The notes under the pieces were generated by a model. It ran no database searches. It was not told the origin of the DNA and saw nothing but the letters and a program-made list of their open reading frames with translations. Below, in pieces: positions 34,393-42,390 of a stretch of 64,000 bases of DNA. Position 1 is the first letter of the stretch, and every line of letters starts with the position of its first letter. Position numbers and translations under genes: made by a program. Origin of the DNA: Sphingopyxis sp. H053 (GTDB lineage Bacteria; Pseudomonadota; Alphaproteobacteria; Sphingomonadales; Sphingomonadaceae); assembly GCF_001468225.1 (NCBI RefSeq), contig NZ_LNRU01000017.1, forward strand, positions 1 to 64,000, in the 5' to 3' direction.

Positions 34393-35020
34393 TCACGTGT
34401 CCGTTGGGACGATTGCGCCATCGGAAGTTCGAAGGCTGACCATACTGGCAGTCGCCAAAGCCGCAACTGATTGTGAAGCGGTTCGCTTGGTCACCCCAAG
34501 GCCTCTGGCAAGCTCCGCACGGGTGAGAGGTCCGATACCGGCTACCAGACGCCAAGCTAGGGGAGCCGTCGAGGAGGCGTACAGGCCTGAAAGTGCTCCC
34601 TCAGCCTGCAGGTGAGCCCTTTGCATGGCACGGAGGTCAGCGCCTGCACTCTCAGCGGTACCCTGAAGCGCACGGCCTAATAGGACAGGCAGGGGTTCCT
34701 CGTGAAGTTCACGGAACAGAGCCCGCGGCATGACCCCAGCAAGCGCCATTGGCGCCGAGCCCAGCCCAAACAAGTGCGGCCGCATGGCAGCAGCGAGCGA
34801 TGCCGCCCAGGCCGCCCCACGCGGTGCCATACGCGTTACCGCGAACCCACCGACTTGGACCATCTCACTGCCACCCTCGAGGAAATCGATTTCTTCAGTT
34901 CGCAGCTCCGCCAACCATTCAAGCAAGGCGCCCATCGGATCGCGGGTCGGCAGCAGCGCATCGAGCCGTTCGAGCGCGCGATCGGCGGGCCTGTATGTCT
35001 CGCTGAATCCTTCGGAGTGA
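34393..35020 (-). pseudogene. C-terminal part of the recombinase-partner gene split by the TniABQ transposon
   Basis: Reads SEGFSETYRPADRALERLDALL to ATSMVSLRTSDGAIV, with no start codon of its own near its 5' end, because the transposon left end begins at 35021. Joined to 41900-42203 after removing the element and one AGTGA, it gives a continuous frame of 309 codons including the stop. The C-terminal helix-turn-helix (LAWRLVAGIGPLTRAELARGLGVTKRTASQSVAALATA) matches LLYRLLAGFGPLRPLQIEKALGVSKNGVRDLVAALVKA in the gene at 39205-40410, so the two are family members. Confidence 0.85.
35016..35020. repeat. Target-site duplication, left copy
   Basis: AGTGA directly before the transposon left end; the same five bases follow the right end at 41900-41904. 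Confidence 0.92.
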
Positions 35021-35048
35021 TGTCAGCCGACAAAATAGGCTACATTTC
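35021..35048 (+). repeat. Left terminal end motif of the TniABQ transposon
   Basis: TGTCAGC followed by the 21-bp motif beginning CGACAAAATAGGCTACATTT. The motif recurs at 35131 with one base changed (AAGC for AGGC), as expected for paired transposase-binding sites. Confidence 0.88.
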
Positions 35049-35057
35049 AATAATATC

Positions 35058-35079
35058 ATGTAATATCAATATATTACAT
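35058..35079. promoter_or_regulatory. Inverted repeat inside the transposon left end
   Basis: ATGTAATAT and ATATTACAT are perfect nine-base arms around CAAT. It lies between the two end motifs and upstream of tniA, so it may be an operator for the tni operon or an extra protein-binding site in the end. Confidence 0.55.
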
Positions 35080-35130
35080 CGGATGCTCTGCGAGTAATTC
35101 TGTCTAGGGCAATATACACGTCGCGGTGTT

Positions 35131-35151
35131 CGACAAAATAAGCTACATTTC
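35131..35151 (+). repeat. Second left-end motif of the TniABQ transposon
   Basis: CGACAAAATAAGCTACATTT, a near copy of the terminal motif 103 bases inward. Repeated end motifs are typical of TniA/TnsB binding arrays. Confidence 0.85.
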
Positions 35152-35184
35152 GCGGACAGCAAAAATCATTGGGGAGCCCGTTCC

Positions 35185-36858
35185 GTGATTGAGCGCAAGC
35201 CGTCTCCAGCGCCCCGGCGGAGCCTCAAATCGCTTGAGGCGGGATTGGCTCTCTACCCCCATTTCCGGCGACATATATCGCTTTCCGGCCCGGTGACAGC
35301 GGCTCAGGTTCAGGCGATTTCCGAGGCAACCGGCCTTAAAGAGCGGCAGATACGGACACTGGCCGCGCGCTTCCGGGTGCATCCGGTCGCGGAAACGCTG
35401 GCTCCAAAACCGCGTGGACCCGCTGTTGGATCGCACAGGATCGATCCCGAGGTGAGGGCCGCCATCGAGACGTTGATCGACGAAATTGCGCTCAAGATGG
35501 TGCCGCCATCGCGTGCGGAAGCGGCGCGGCAGATTTGGGGCCTGTTGCACGCGGACAACGGAGATCATCGCTTTCCCGCCGATCTGATCCCAAGCGAGAA
35601 GACGATCGAGCGGCTTCTGGCTGAGATTCCGAGCCGTGTTTGGGCGAAAGCGACGATGGGATCGAAGACGCGGAGCGCCCATGAACCGCACCCCGGCGAA
35701 TATGCAAGCGAGGGATTTCTCGACCTGGTTCAGATGGATCACACCAAGGGCGATGTCATCCTGGTCGATAGTCTGCGGCGCGAACAGCTCGGAAGACCGT
35801 GGATCACCTTCCTCATCGAAATCTGGACCCGGTCCATTCTTGGTTACTATGTCAGCTTCGGCGACCCCTCGATATTCCGGTGCGGACGGGCGGTTGCGAG
35901 CGCTGTGTTGCCCAAAGAGCCGGCCCTCGCCCACCTGGGCGTCGATGTCAGCTATCCGATGCACGGTTTGTTCCGGCGCTTGCATGCCGATCAGGCCAAA
36001 CCGCATCGCTCCGAAGCCTTCCGGCGCGCCTGCGTCCGCAATGGGATTGGCCCCGATGTGCGGAGGCCCGGGCCGGCCCATCTTGGCGGGCATATCGAGC
36101 GGCTGATCGGCACGATGATTGGAAAACTGCGGCTTTTGCCCGGTGCGACCGGATCGAACGTGGCGGCGCGCGACGGCTATGATGCCGAGGCGGACGCGGC
36201 GATGACGCTTGTGGAATTCGAGCGCTGGCTGCTGTGCCAGATCGCGATCTATCATCACGCGCCGCATAGCGCGCTGGGCGGCCTGTGTCCGGCCCAGATG
36301 TGGGAGCGCGAGGCGGCGAAGCACAGCCCGCTGCTGCCCGTGTCGGTCGATGCGGGCGAACTGTTCCGCCAGTTTCTGCCGTCGAAGTCGCTCACGGTCC
36401 ATGCCAAGGGTATCCAGATCAGATATCGCCATTACTGGCACCCGATGCTTGCCGCCAGGATCGGCCAAAGGGTCGAGATCAGCTGGGATGAGCGGACGAT
36501 CCAGCATATCTACGCCGACCTCGACGGCCGCTATGTCGAATTGCCGGTTGTCGGCGACTATCCCGACGTCTGGGAGGCGGATTGGGAGGCCGCCAGGGCA
36601 GGAGTGCGGGCGCTAGGCCGGGCCTACCAGGCCGATGGCGGTCGCGCGGCGACGGCGCGGGCGGTGGCCGCCGCCAATCAGGAAATCCACCGCGCCCGCG
36701 TTCGCACGAAGGCGGCGCGGCGCCAGGCAAAGCGCCGCGAAGGCGAGGGGACGACGCTCGCGGACCTCCGGTATGGCGAAGCGCCGGAAAAGCCGCCCAT
36801 TGACTGGAAACCGGTCGCCGAGCTCAGCGAAGACGACTGGTTGCAGGAGCGGACATGA
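35185..36858 (+). CDS. tniA: TniA-family DDE transposase
   Basis: A 557-residue TniA/TnsB-type transposase starting with GTG. The N-terminal region contains helix-turn-helix segments for end binding (VQAISEATGLKERQIRTLAARF). Catalytic residues fit DD(37)E: Asp near 184 in DLVQMDHTKGD, Asp near 268 in RLHADQAKPH and Glu near 305 in GGHIERLIGT. The beta-barrel domain (KGIQIRYRHYWHPMLAARIGQRVEISW) follows. The C-terminal basic tail ending in EDDWLQERT would contact TniB. The stop overlaps the tniB start. Confidence 0.93.
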   Translation: MIERKPSPAPRRSLKSLEAGLALYPHFRRHISLSGPVTAAQVQAISEATGLKERQIRTLAARFRVHPVAETLAPKPRGPAVGSHRIDPEVRAAIETLIDEIALKMVPPSRAEAARQIWGLLHADNGDHRFPADLIPSEKTIERLLAEIPSRVWAKATMGSKTRSAHEPHPGEYASEGFLDLVQMDHTKGDVILVDSLRREQLGRPWITFLIEIWTRSILGYYVSFGDPSIFRCGRAVASAVLPKEPALAHLGVDVSYPMHGLFRRLHADQAKPHRSEAFRRACVRNGIGPDVRRPGPAHLGGHIERLIGTMIGKLRLLPGATGSNVAARDGYDAEADAAMTLVEFERWLLCQIAIYHHAPHSALGGLCPAQMWEREAAKHSPLLPVSVDAGELFRQFLPSKSLTVHAKGIQIRYRHYWHPMLAARIGQRVEISWDERTIQHIYADLDGRYVELPVVGDYPDVWEADWEAARAGVRALGRAYQADGGRAATARAVAAANQEIHRARVRTKAARRQAKRREGEGTTLADLRYGEAPEKPPIDWKPVAELSEDDWLQERT

Positions 36859-37691
36859 GCGCCGCTGCGACCGCGCCATCGCTGGCGCCCTCCTTCTGGA
36901 TCGATTTCGAAGAAGCGCGGAACGCGGTCGAGACGATCGTCGATGTCGCGCATGACGATCCCGAGGAACGCCCGACCTGCATCGTGCTCACCGGACAGTC
37001 CGGCATGGGCAAAACCTCGATCCTGCGCGAAGCGCAGCGCCGCCTTGCCGAAGCCTTTCCCGAGCCCGCCGATTGGGGCGAGGCGCGCTATCAGCCCGTG
37101 CTGCGCACGGTCATTCCCTCGAGTCCGACCTCGCTCAAGATCAACCTCGCCCTGCTCTGGAAACAGGGCTGGCCGATCCGCACGAACACGCACAAAACCG
37201 CCGATTTGAAGGTCGTCGACCTGCTGGCCGAACAGGGCACGCGGCTGGTCGCGATCGACAATGTCCATGTGATCCTGACCGCGAGCGGCGTTGCGCGGCG
37301 CGATACGCTCGATGCGTTCCGCTTCCTGATGAGCGCGGGCAATGTGCCGCTGGTCGTGGCGGGCCTCGATGTCGCCCGGCAGATCTTCGCCGACGATGTC
37401 GAGCTGGCGTACCGCTCAATCATCCTCAAATTGCCGTTATGGGAGCCGGGCGAGCCCGCGCAGCGCCTGATCCGCGCGCTGGCCCGCGGCATGGGGATGG
37501 AGGAGCCCGACCATCTCGCCGAACCCGCGTTCGCCGAGCGCATCTGGCGGACCAGCGGCGGGGTCACCGGGAACTTCAAGCGCATCCTGCACTGGTCGGG
37601 AAAGGTCGCGCGGCGGCATGACCGCCGGTTCGTGACCCAGGACGATATCACCGAGGCGCTGCAATTGTTTACGCCTTATAGCCCGGAATGA
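36855..37691 (+). CDS. tniB: TniB-family AAA+ ATPase (target selection)
   Basis: A 278-residue TniB/TnsC-type ATPase. Walker A is TGQSGMGKTS at residues 45-54 and Walker B RLVAIDNVHVI near 131-141, with DN in place of the usual DE. GNVPLVVAGLDVARQIF is the sensor region. Members form ATP-dependent filaments on DNA that connect TniQ with the transposase. It overlaps tniA and tniQ by four bases each, so the three are one operon. Confidence 0.92.
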   Translation: MSAAATAPSLAPSFWIDFEEARNAVETIVDVAHDDPEERPTCIVLTGQSGMGKTSILREAQRRLAEAFPEPADWGEARYQPVLRTVIPSSPTSLKINLALLWKQGWPIRTNTHKTADLKVVDLLAEQGTRLVAIDNVHVILTASGVARRDTLDAFRFLMSAGNVPLVVAGLDVARQIFADDVELAYRSIILKLPLWEPGEPAQRLIRALARGMGMEEPDHLAEPAFAERIWRTSGGVTGNFKRILHWSGKVARRHDRRFVTQDDITEALQLFTPYSPE

Positions 37692-38950
37692 GCGGGCGGG
37701 AGATCGAGCCGCTGGCGTTTCGGGTGAGGCCGCTGCCCGAGGAATGTTTCGAATCCTGGCTGCGCCGCCTGGCCGCGCGTCATGAGACCACGCCCAAAGC
37801 GCTGTTTCGCCATCTCGGCATCGACGCGGCGCTCGCCGATCGCGACCTGGCCGTGTCGCCCGTACCGGCCACGTCGCGCGTACCGGCCACGTCGCGCGCA
37901 TCGGCTTGGTTGGCCGCGCCGGCGCCGGCGGTCGCTGGCGTGCCGGACCGCCGCCAGGTGATGGTAGAACGGCTCGCGTGGGCGACGATGGTGCCCGCGA
38001 AGGCGATTTCTAGGACGTTCGTCGGCTGTGGGCGCGGCGATCTGTTGCCGCTGACGCTGCGGTCAATCGGCTGCGCCCAGTGCTGGCTTGACTGGCTGGT
38101 GTCCGGCGCGCCGTGGCGGATCGAGCGGAGCTGGATCTTGCGCGTGACGACCTTCTGCGACCGTCATGCGCTGTTGCTGACCGATCTTGCGGGGATCAGG
38201 GCCCTGGGGCGGACGCAGGCCGCCGAGCGGGCGCTCGCGGCCCGGGTCGCGCGCACGCGCGCGCAAATGGCGCGGTTTGCCTTCGTCAAAACCCGAGTGC
38301 TGTGGAACGGGATGATTGCGCGGGAGCAAATCCGCGGCGCCCGCCCCGGTGACCGGGTAGGTTGGGAGCGGTACCGGGCGGCGCTGGTCGGCAACCGCTT
38401 CCACTACGCTCCGGTGCGTCATCTGCTGCTGGCGGCGCTCCACAGCAGTGACGGGCTGAAAGCCGGGCGATGGGAGCAAATCTTCCGCTTCGATGCGCAG
38501 CCGGCACGCCTGCCGCGAAAGGCGGCTTCCGGCGTCGGACCCCAATTATCGGATCTGGCGGAGGCGATCGCCAGGGTCGGCCTGCGGCAGCTCGACCGCG
38601 AGCGTCGCCGGCTCACCATGGTCTGCGAGCAGCTCGAGCAGGCCAAGCGCAATTATCCCCGTGCCCATTTGATGCAGGGGCTGAAGGCTCGCCGCGCGGC
38701 GCTGGCGCGCGCGGTACGAGACGCCGCCGCGACGGAGAGCGCGGCGATGTCAGCGCAGCGCCGTGGTTTCCAGGAGGCGCTGTTTTACCTGCAAGCATCG
38801 GGGATGGTGGGCGCGGCGATGTCCGCCGGCTGCGCCGAGCCGGCTTGCAGCGCGAATGGCGATCTGTGGCGGGCGCGGCTCGCCGCCTGCTTCGCCGCTC
38901 CCAGGTTTCGCATCCTGCTCGATCTGCCGGGTCATGGGCGCGGATGGTAA
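37688..38950 (+). CDS. tniQ: TniQ-family target-selection protein
   Basis: A 420-residue TniQ. The N-terminal LAFRVRPLPEECFESWLRRLAARHETTPKALFRHLGID is the family opening. A zinc-finger set follows (GCAQCW ... TTFCDRHALL). It contains a perfect 18-base tandem duplication (CGTACCGGCCACGTCGCG twice at about 37861-37896), giving VPATSR twice in a flexible stretch. The C-terminal 200 residues are helical and basic. By analogy with TnsD/TniQ it recognises the target DNA, which makes it the prime candidate for the apparent site preference of this element. Confidence 0.9.
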   Translation: MSGREIEPLAFRVRPLPEECFESWLRRLAARHETTPKALFRHLGIDAALADRDLAVSPVPATSRVPATSRASAWLAAPAPAVAGVPDRRQVMVERLAWATMVPAKAISRTFVGCGRGDLLPLTLRSIGCAQCWLDWLVSGAPWRIERSWILRVTTFCDRHALLLTDLAGIRALGRTQAAERALAARVARTRAQMARFAFVKTRVLWNGMIAREQIRGARPGDRVGWERYRAALVGNRFHYAPVRHLLLAALHSSDGLKAGRWEQIFRFDAQPARLPRKAASGVGPQLSDLAEAIARVGLRQLDRERRRLTMVCEQLEQAKRNYPRAHLMQGLKARRAALARAVRDAAATESAAMSAQRRGFQEALFYLQASGMVGAAMSAGCAEPACSANGDLWRARLAACFAAPRFRILLDLPGHGRGW

Positions 38951-39204
38951 AGCCGGACGGCGACGGTCGCCCATTGGGCATTTCGCGCGAATTTGCCCTC
39001 AGGAGGCCCGTAGGGCGTGGTGGCGGCCTCTGGGCGCCCCCTCCTATCCGAGACCGCCTTTTTGCGCTCCCAGGGGCTTTTGCGCGAACTTTCCTTTGAT
39101 CGTTCAAAGACAGGTCATGGCCTGAAACGGCGGCGCGAGTCCCGTATCGGGCGCGTCGATTTGAAGTTTCTGCCGGGGTTTCCTATCTTGCCGTGTTGCC
39201 GGGG

Positions 39205-40410
39205 TCATTCGCGCGCCGTCTCCATACGGGCGAGCACGCGCTCGACATCGGCCATGGCCGCGTCGAACGCGGCGAACGTCGCGCCGGAGCTGGTTTCAAC
39301 GGATCTGCTTTCACCCTCGGCCGCCAGCGTGGCACGGCGCGCGCGGGGCAGGGCGCGGATGATCGTGTGATGTTCGTACGCCGCCCGCTCGGCGAGGCCC
39401 GCTTTGACGAGGGCGGCGACGAGATCGCGCACGCCGTTTTTCGAAACGCCAAGGGCCTTCTCGATCTGGAGCGGGCGCAGCGGTCCGAAGCCCGCGAGCA
39501 GCCGGTAGAGCAGCGGCGCGCGCGAGGTCGAACGCAGGACGGTCATCGCCTCATGCACTTCGCGCACGCTCGCATGGGCTGCATCGAGCTGGTCGCTCAG
39601 CCGCTGCGCAGCTTCGCCGGCGGCCTCGGCCGTGATAATGGCGCGCTCGCGGGACCAGAGCTCGGGTCTGAGCGCCTCGGCGCGCACGGCTCCGGGCAGG
39701 GGCAGCGGCCTGGTCGCTGGCTCGCTCCGCGCGATCAGGGCGCCGGCGAGGAGATCGAGCGCCCACAGCGGCGTGGCCGTCCGCGTCTGCTCGAAGGAGA
39801 CCGGCCCGGCGGGCAGGGGGAGCAGCTGGTAGCTGCGCTCGGTGGGCGCGAAATGCGGCGAGGCGGCCGCGGCCCGATGCAGGCGATCGAGCGCGGCGAG
39901 GGGCCAGTCGTCCGCGCGATCGTCGGCGGGCGGCTCGGCGAGCCGCGCCGCTTCCGCTACGGCGAACGCGGGGGCATCGCCGCGCTCGCCTTGCGGGGCG
40001 CCCTCGCCGCGATGGAAATGCGCTGCGGCGCGGATTTGGATGGCCGTGTCGGCGAGCGGCGCCCAGGCCGACAGCGAGAGCTCGGCGAGCAGCGTGTCGG
40101 CGACCAGCGAGGGCGGGGCTGCGACATGGGCGGTGGCGTCGGGCACGGGCTGGAGGCCGGAAAACCATGCGGAAAACCAGCTGTTCGCGCCGGAAAAGCC
40201 GCTACCCGTGAGCGCTTCGACGAGGAGCAGGCGGGCGAGCGCGGCGCAGAATTGATGCGCAACTTGCGCGGGCACATGCGCTAAACGGCCTTGCAGCTGG
40301 CCCCAGGTGAGCGCCGCGCGCACCCTTGCCGTCATCAGGTCTTCGATCGGCGCATCTTCGTCCGATCGGAGCGGATGGAATCGGGTCGATGGATCGCAAA
40401 AATCGGGCAT
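39205..40410 (-). CDS. HTH-type partner protein of the transposon recombinase
   Basis: A 401-residue protein divergent from the tyrosine recombinase. The last 130 residues contain a winged helix (LLYRLLAGFGPLRPLQIEKALGVSKNGVRDLVAALVKAGLAERA) preceded by a long helix (QLDAAHASVREVHEAMTVL). The N-terminal ALTWGQLQGRLAHVPAQVAHQFCAALARLLLVEAL is similar to the N-termini of the split genes at 41900 and 2171. DUF1612/HTH_13-type proteins share the general plan. The divergent layout around a dyad site recalls TnpT beside TnpS in Tn4651, so a recombination-helper role is proposed, not shown. Confidence 0.75.
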   Translation of the reverse strand: MPDFCDPSTRFHPLRSDEDAPIEDLMTARVRAALTWGQLQGRLAHVPAQVAHQFCAALARLLLVEALTGSGFSGANSWFSAWFSGLQPVPDATAHVAAPPSLVADTLLAELSLSAWAPLADTAIQIRAAAHFHRGEGAPQGERGDAPAFAVAEAARLAEPPADDRADDWPLAALDRLHRAAAASPHFAPTERSYQLLPLPAGPVSFEQTRTATPLWALDLLAGALIARSEPATRPLPLPGAVRAEALRPELWSRERAIITAEAAGEAAQRLSDQLDAAHASVREVHEAMTVLRSTSRAPLLYRLLAGFGPLRPLQIEKALGVSKNGVRDLVAALVKAGLAERAAYEHHTIIRALPRARRATLAAEGESRSVETSSGATFAAFDAAMADVERVLARMETARE

Positions 40411-40467
40411 GTCGCAAGGGTAACCTAAACTGCCTTAACTGCACCATCCCTAGCACGCCCTTTTTTG

Positions 40468-40498
40468 CACTATCGATAATAGAATGTTATCGATAGTG
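40468..40498. promoter_or_regulatory. Candidate tyrosine-recombinase core site (12-7-12 dyad)
   Basis: CACTATCGATAA and TTATCGATAGTG are perfect 12-base inverted arms around the asymmetric spacer TAGAATG. Arms of 11-13 bp around a 6-8 bp spacer are the hallmark of tyrosine-recombinase crossover sites (dif, loxP, Tn4430 IRS, Tn4651 rst). It sits 33 bases before the recombinase start, in the divergent gap, and could also act as an operator. Confidence 0.75.
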
Positions 40499-40531
40499 AC
40501 TTCGGCGAAATCGGGGTTATAGTCCCCCGGT

Positions 40532-41824
40532 ATGCGCGCCAAATCCGTCCTGTCGATCGCTGCACAGACAGAGCGTCTGCCCATGCCCAAGCGCTCGGTT
40601 TCCGCGGAGATCGTGACGATCCTGGCACCCGGCGAGGCGCCGCTGCCCCAGCGGCGGTCGGGCGCCGCGCAAGATCGCGCGGTCCAGCTCGTCGAGTTGC
40701 TTCAGGAGCTGACAGGCGAAGGCGCCAGCCTGGTCGAACTCAACTTCCAGAAGAGCATCGAGGCGCGGGCGCCCGCCAGCATCAAGGCGCTCGCGGTCGA
40801 TCTCGATTGCTACGCGCGCTTCTCGGCCGAGCGCGGCGGGATCGGCCTGCCCGCCGACGAAGCGCGGCTTGTCGCCTATATTGACTATTGCGAGGCGCGG
40901 CGGCTCAAGCCGGCGACCGTGTCCCGGCGCCTGTCCTCGCTGGCGGTGGCCCATCACCTTCTCGACGTTCCATGCCCCGTCGGTGCCGTCGTGGTCCGCG
41001 ATGCGCTGCGTGGGCTGCGGCGTCGGGCCGGAGTCCGGCAGCGCCAGGCCGGCCCGTTGCGGCTCGGCGAAGGGATCGGGCGGGAAGCCGTCAGGGGGTT
41101 CACGCTGTCGGTGCTGCTCGAGGCGTGTGGGCGCGACGTCGCTGGCCTGCGCGACGCGGCGATCCTGTCGCTCGGCTATGATGCGGGTTTGCGCGTATCG
41201 GAGCTGGTGGCCGTCGCCGTCGAATTGATGGAAGCGCAAGAGGATGGATCGGGGCTGCTCGAGGTGCCCCACTCGAAAACCGACCAGGAAGGGCAAGGGG
41301 CCTGGGTGTGGCTGTCGCCCGACACGATGCGGCGTGTCGCTCTTTGGCGCGAGGCCGCATCAATCCGCGCGGGCGCCTTGTTCCGCCGCGTAGCGGTGAT
41401 CCGGACCAAACCCCGCGAAGCGCGCCGGGCGCTCGCGATCGAGGATCTGGCCTATCATGCCCGGGTCGATCGGGAACGCATGGCGGCGCGGCCTGCGCGC
41501 GCGGCCACGGTGACCTACGGAATTGGCGAGCGCGCGCTGACGCCGGCGGCGATGCGGCTGATCATCAAGCGCACGGCGCTCGCCGCAGCCGACCAGGGCC
41601 TGGTCGATCTCATGGGCGCCGATCTCGACCATGCGATCGATGCGCTGAGCACGCATTCGTTGCGCGTCGGCCTGACCCAGGATCTGTTCGCCAATGGCGA
41701 GGATGCGGGACCGATCGCGCAGGCATTGCGATGGACCTCGACCGCCACTGCACTCCGCTACGGCCGCAAGCTCGCTCCGTCGTCCAACGCGGCGGCGCGT
41801 ATGTTGAAGGGTGTCAGGAAATAA
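40532..41824 (+). CDS. Tyrosine recombinase of the TniABQ transposon (module 2)
   Basis: A 430-residue recombinase. Catalytic residues are Arg221 (DAGLRVSEL), the lysine in HSKTDQEGQG, His375 and Arg378 (HSLRVG), Trp401 (ALRWTS) and Tyr410 (ALRYGRK). The N-terminal 130 residues form the core-binding domain (SFNFQK-type helix and YARFSAERGGIGLPADEARLVAYIDYCEARRLKPATVSRRLSSL). The proposed job is resolution of transposition cointegrates at the adjacent 12-7-12 site, replacing TniR. The last 86 codons are duplicated at 2544-2804. Confidence 0.92.
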   Translation: MRAKSVLSIAAQTERLPMPKRSVSAEIVTILAPGEAPLPQRRSGAAQDRAVQLVELLQELTGEGASLVELNFQKSIEARAPASIKALAVDLDCYARFSAERGGIGLPADEARLVAYIDYCEARRLKPATVSRRLSSLAVAHHLLDVPCPVGAVVVRDALRGLRRRAGVRQRQAGPLRLGEGIGREAVRGFTLSVLLEACGRDVAGLRDAAILSLGYDAGLRVSELVAVAVELMEAQEDGSGLLEVPHSKTDQEGQGAWVWLSPDTMRRVALWREAASIRAGALFRRVAVIRTKPREARRALAIEDLAYHARVDRERMAARPARAATVTYGIGERALTPAAMRLIIKRTALAAADQGLVDLMGADLDHAIDALSTHSLRVGLTQDLFANGEDAGPIAQALRWTSTATALRYGRKLAPSSNAAARMLKGVRK

Positions 41825-41828
41825 CGCC

Positions 41829-41899
41829 GGTGCAGAGAATTTTGTCGGTCAGGTGAATTGGCGTGGGGTGTCGGATGCAGTGTTCTTTGTCCGTTCACA
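41829..41899 (-). repeat. Right end of the TniABQ transposon with repeated end motifs
   Basis: Read inward from the terminus, TGTGAACGGACAAAG is followed 51 bases further by CCGACAAAATTCTC at 41848. Both share the CSGACAAAR core of the left-end motifs. The terminal base is 41899, fixed by the AGTGA duplication. Confidence 0.85.
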
Positions 41900-41904
41900 A
41901 GTGA
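41900..41904. repeat. Target-site duplication, right copy
   Basis: AGTGA directly after the transposon right end, identical to 35016-35020. Confidence 0.92.
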
Positions 41905-42203
41905 CTTTTGGCGGCCATGACCAGCTTGGCGGCATGGGCGAGGGGAGGGTGACCTCGCCGGCTGATCCACGATAAAAACTGGCGGCGTTCTTCGGAATAC
42001 CACGAGCGCATAAGCTCGTCTGCCTCGAGCCCCGGATTGTGTTCAATTCCAATATTATCAAACGGATAATCGCGCACATGCACGCGCCAGAGGCGCCTGA
42101 GTGAGGCCAGCGCAAGGCATTCGGACAGCTCGGGTGAGATGAAGGGGAGGGCGCCTTCGATGCGGGCAAGCGTCAGTTGCCAGGGTGCTGGGGCGGATAC
42201 CAT
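41900..42203 (-). pseudogene. N-terminal part of the recombinase-partner gene split by the TniABQ transposon
   Basis: Starts MVSAPAPWQLTLARIEGALPFISPELSECLAL and runs for 101 codons plus one base, to AAKLVMAAKS, where the transposon right end begins. An artificial stop (TGA in TGTGAAC) ends the frame just inside the element. In the restored sequence the codons AAA AGT CAC TCC GAA GGA join this part to 34393-35015. The intact gene would be divergent from recombinase 3 at 42391, the same layout as modules 1 and 2. Confidence 0.87.
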
Positions 42204-42390
42204 CGGCCAGATAGTATATAAATGGCTTAAAAAGTATACCCAGCTTGTACGGTGCTTTTGCTGTCCGATAAGAGCCCTTCACGGACGATAAGGCATTCTA
42301 TATAAAGCAGCCTGAATTGGCCGCGATGACGTCCGCGCCCAACGCAGGGATAGGGCACACCAGCGGCAATGAAGCTTGAGGAGTGTCGCC

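Larger units (their letters stand above)
35021..41899. mobile_element. TniA-TniB-TniQ transposon with tyrosine-recombinase module
   Basis: A 6,879-bp element. Ends start TGTCAGCCGACAAAAT (left) and, inverted, TGTGAACGGACAAAG (right), each with a further internal CGACAAAAT-type motif. The 5-bp AGTGA duplication is perfect. Gene order: tniA, tniB, tniQ rightward, then a leftward HTH-type gene, a dyad-symmetric site and a rightward tyrosine recombinase. Tn5053/Tn402 relatives have a serine resolvase (tniR) in the last position; none is present here. No tnsA, CRISPR array or cas gene is present. Confidence 0.92.

Noticed and set aside
35143..36507. 454-codon minus-strand frame opposite tniA
   Set aside because: Antisense to the TniA gene with its DDE residues; composition typical of a mirror frame.
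37861..37896. Tandem 18-bp duplication in tniQ as a regulatory repeat
   Set aside because: It is in frame, encodes VPATSR twice in a probable loop, and is more simply a slippage duplication.
35021..41899. CRISPR-associated transposon (CAST) interpretation of the TniABQ element
   Set aside because: No CRISPR repeats, Cas12k or Cascade genes are present inside or near the element, and the flank is a protein-coding gene rather than a tRNA-adjacent spacer-matched site.
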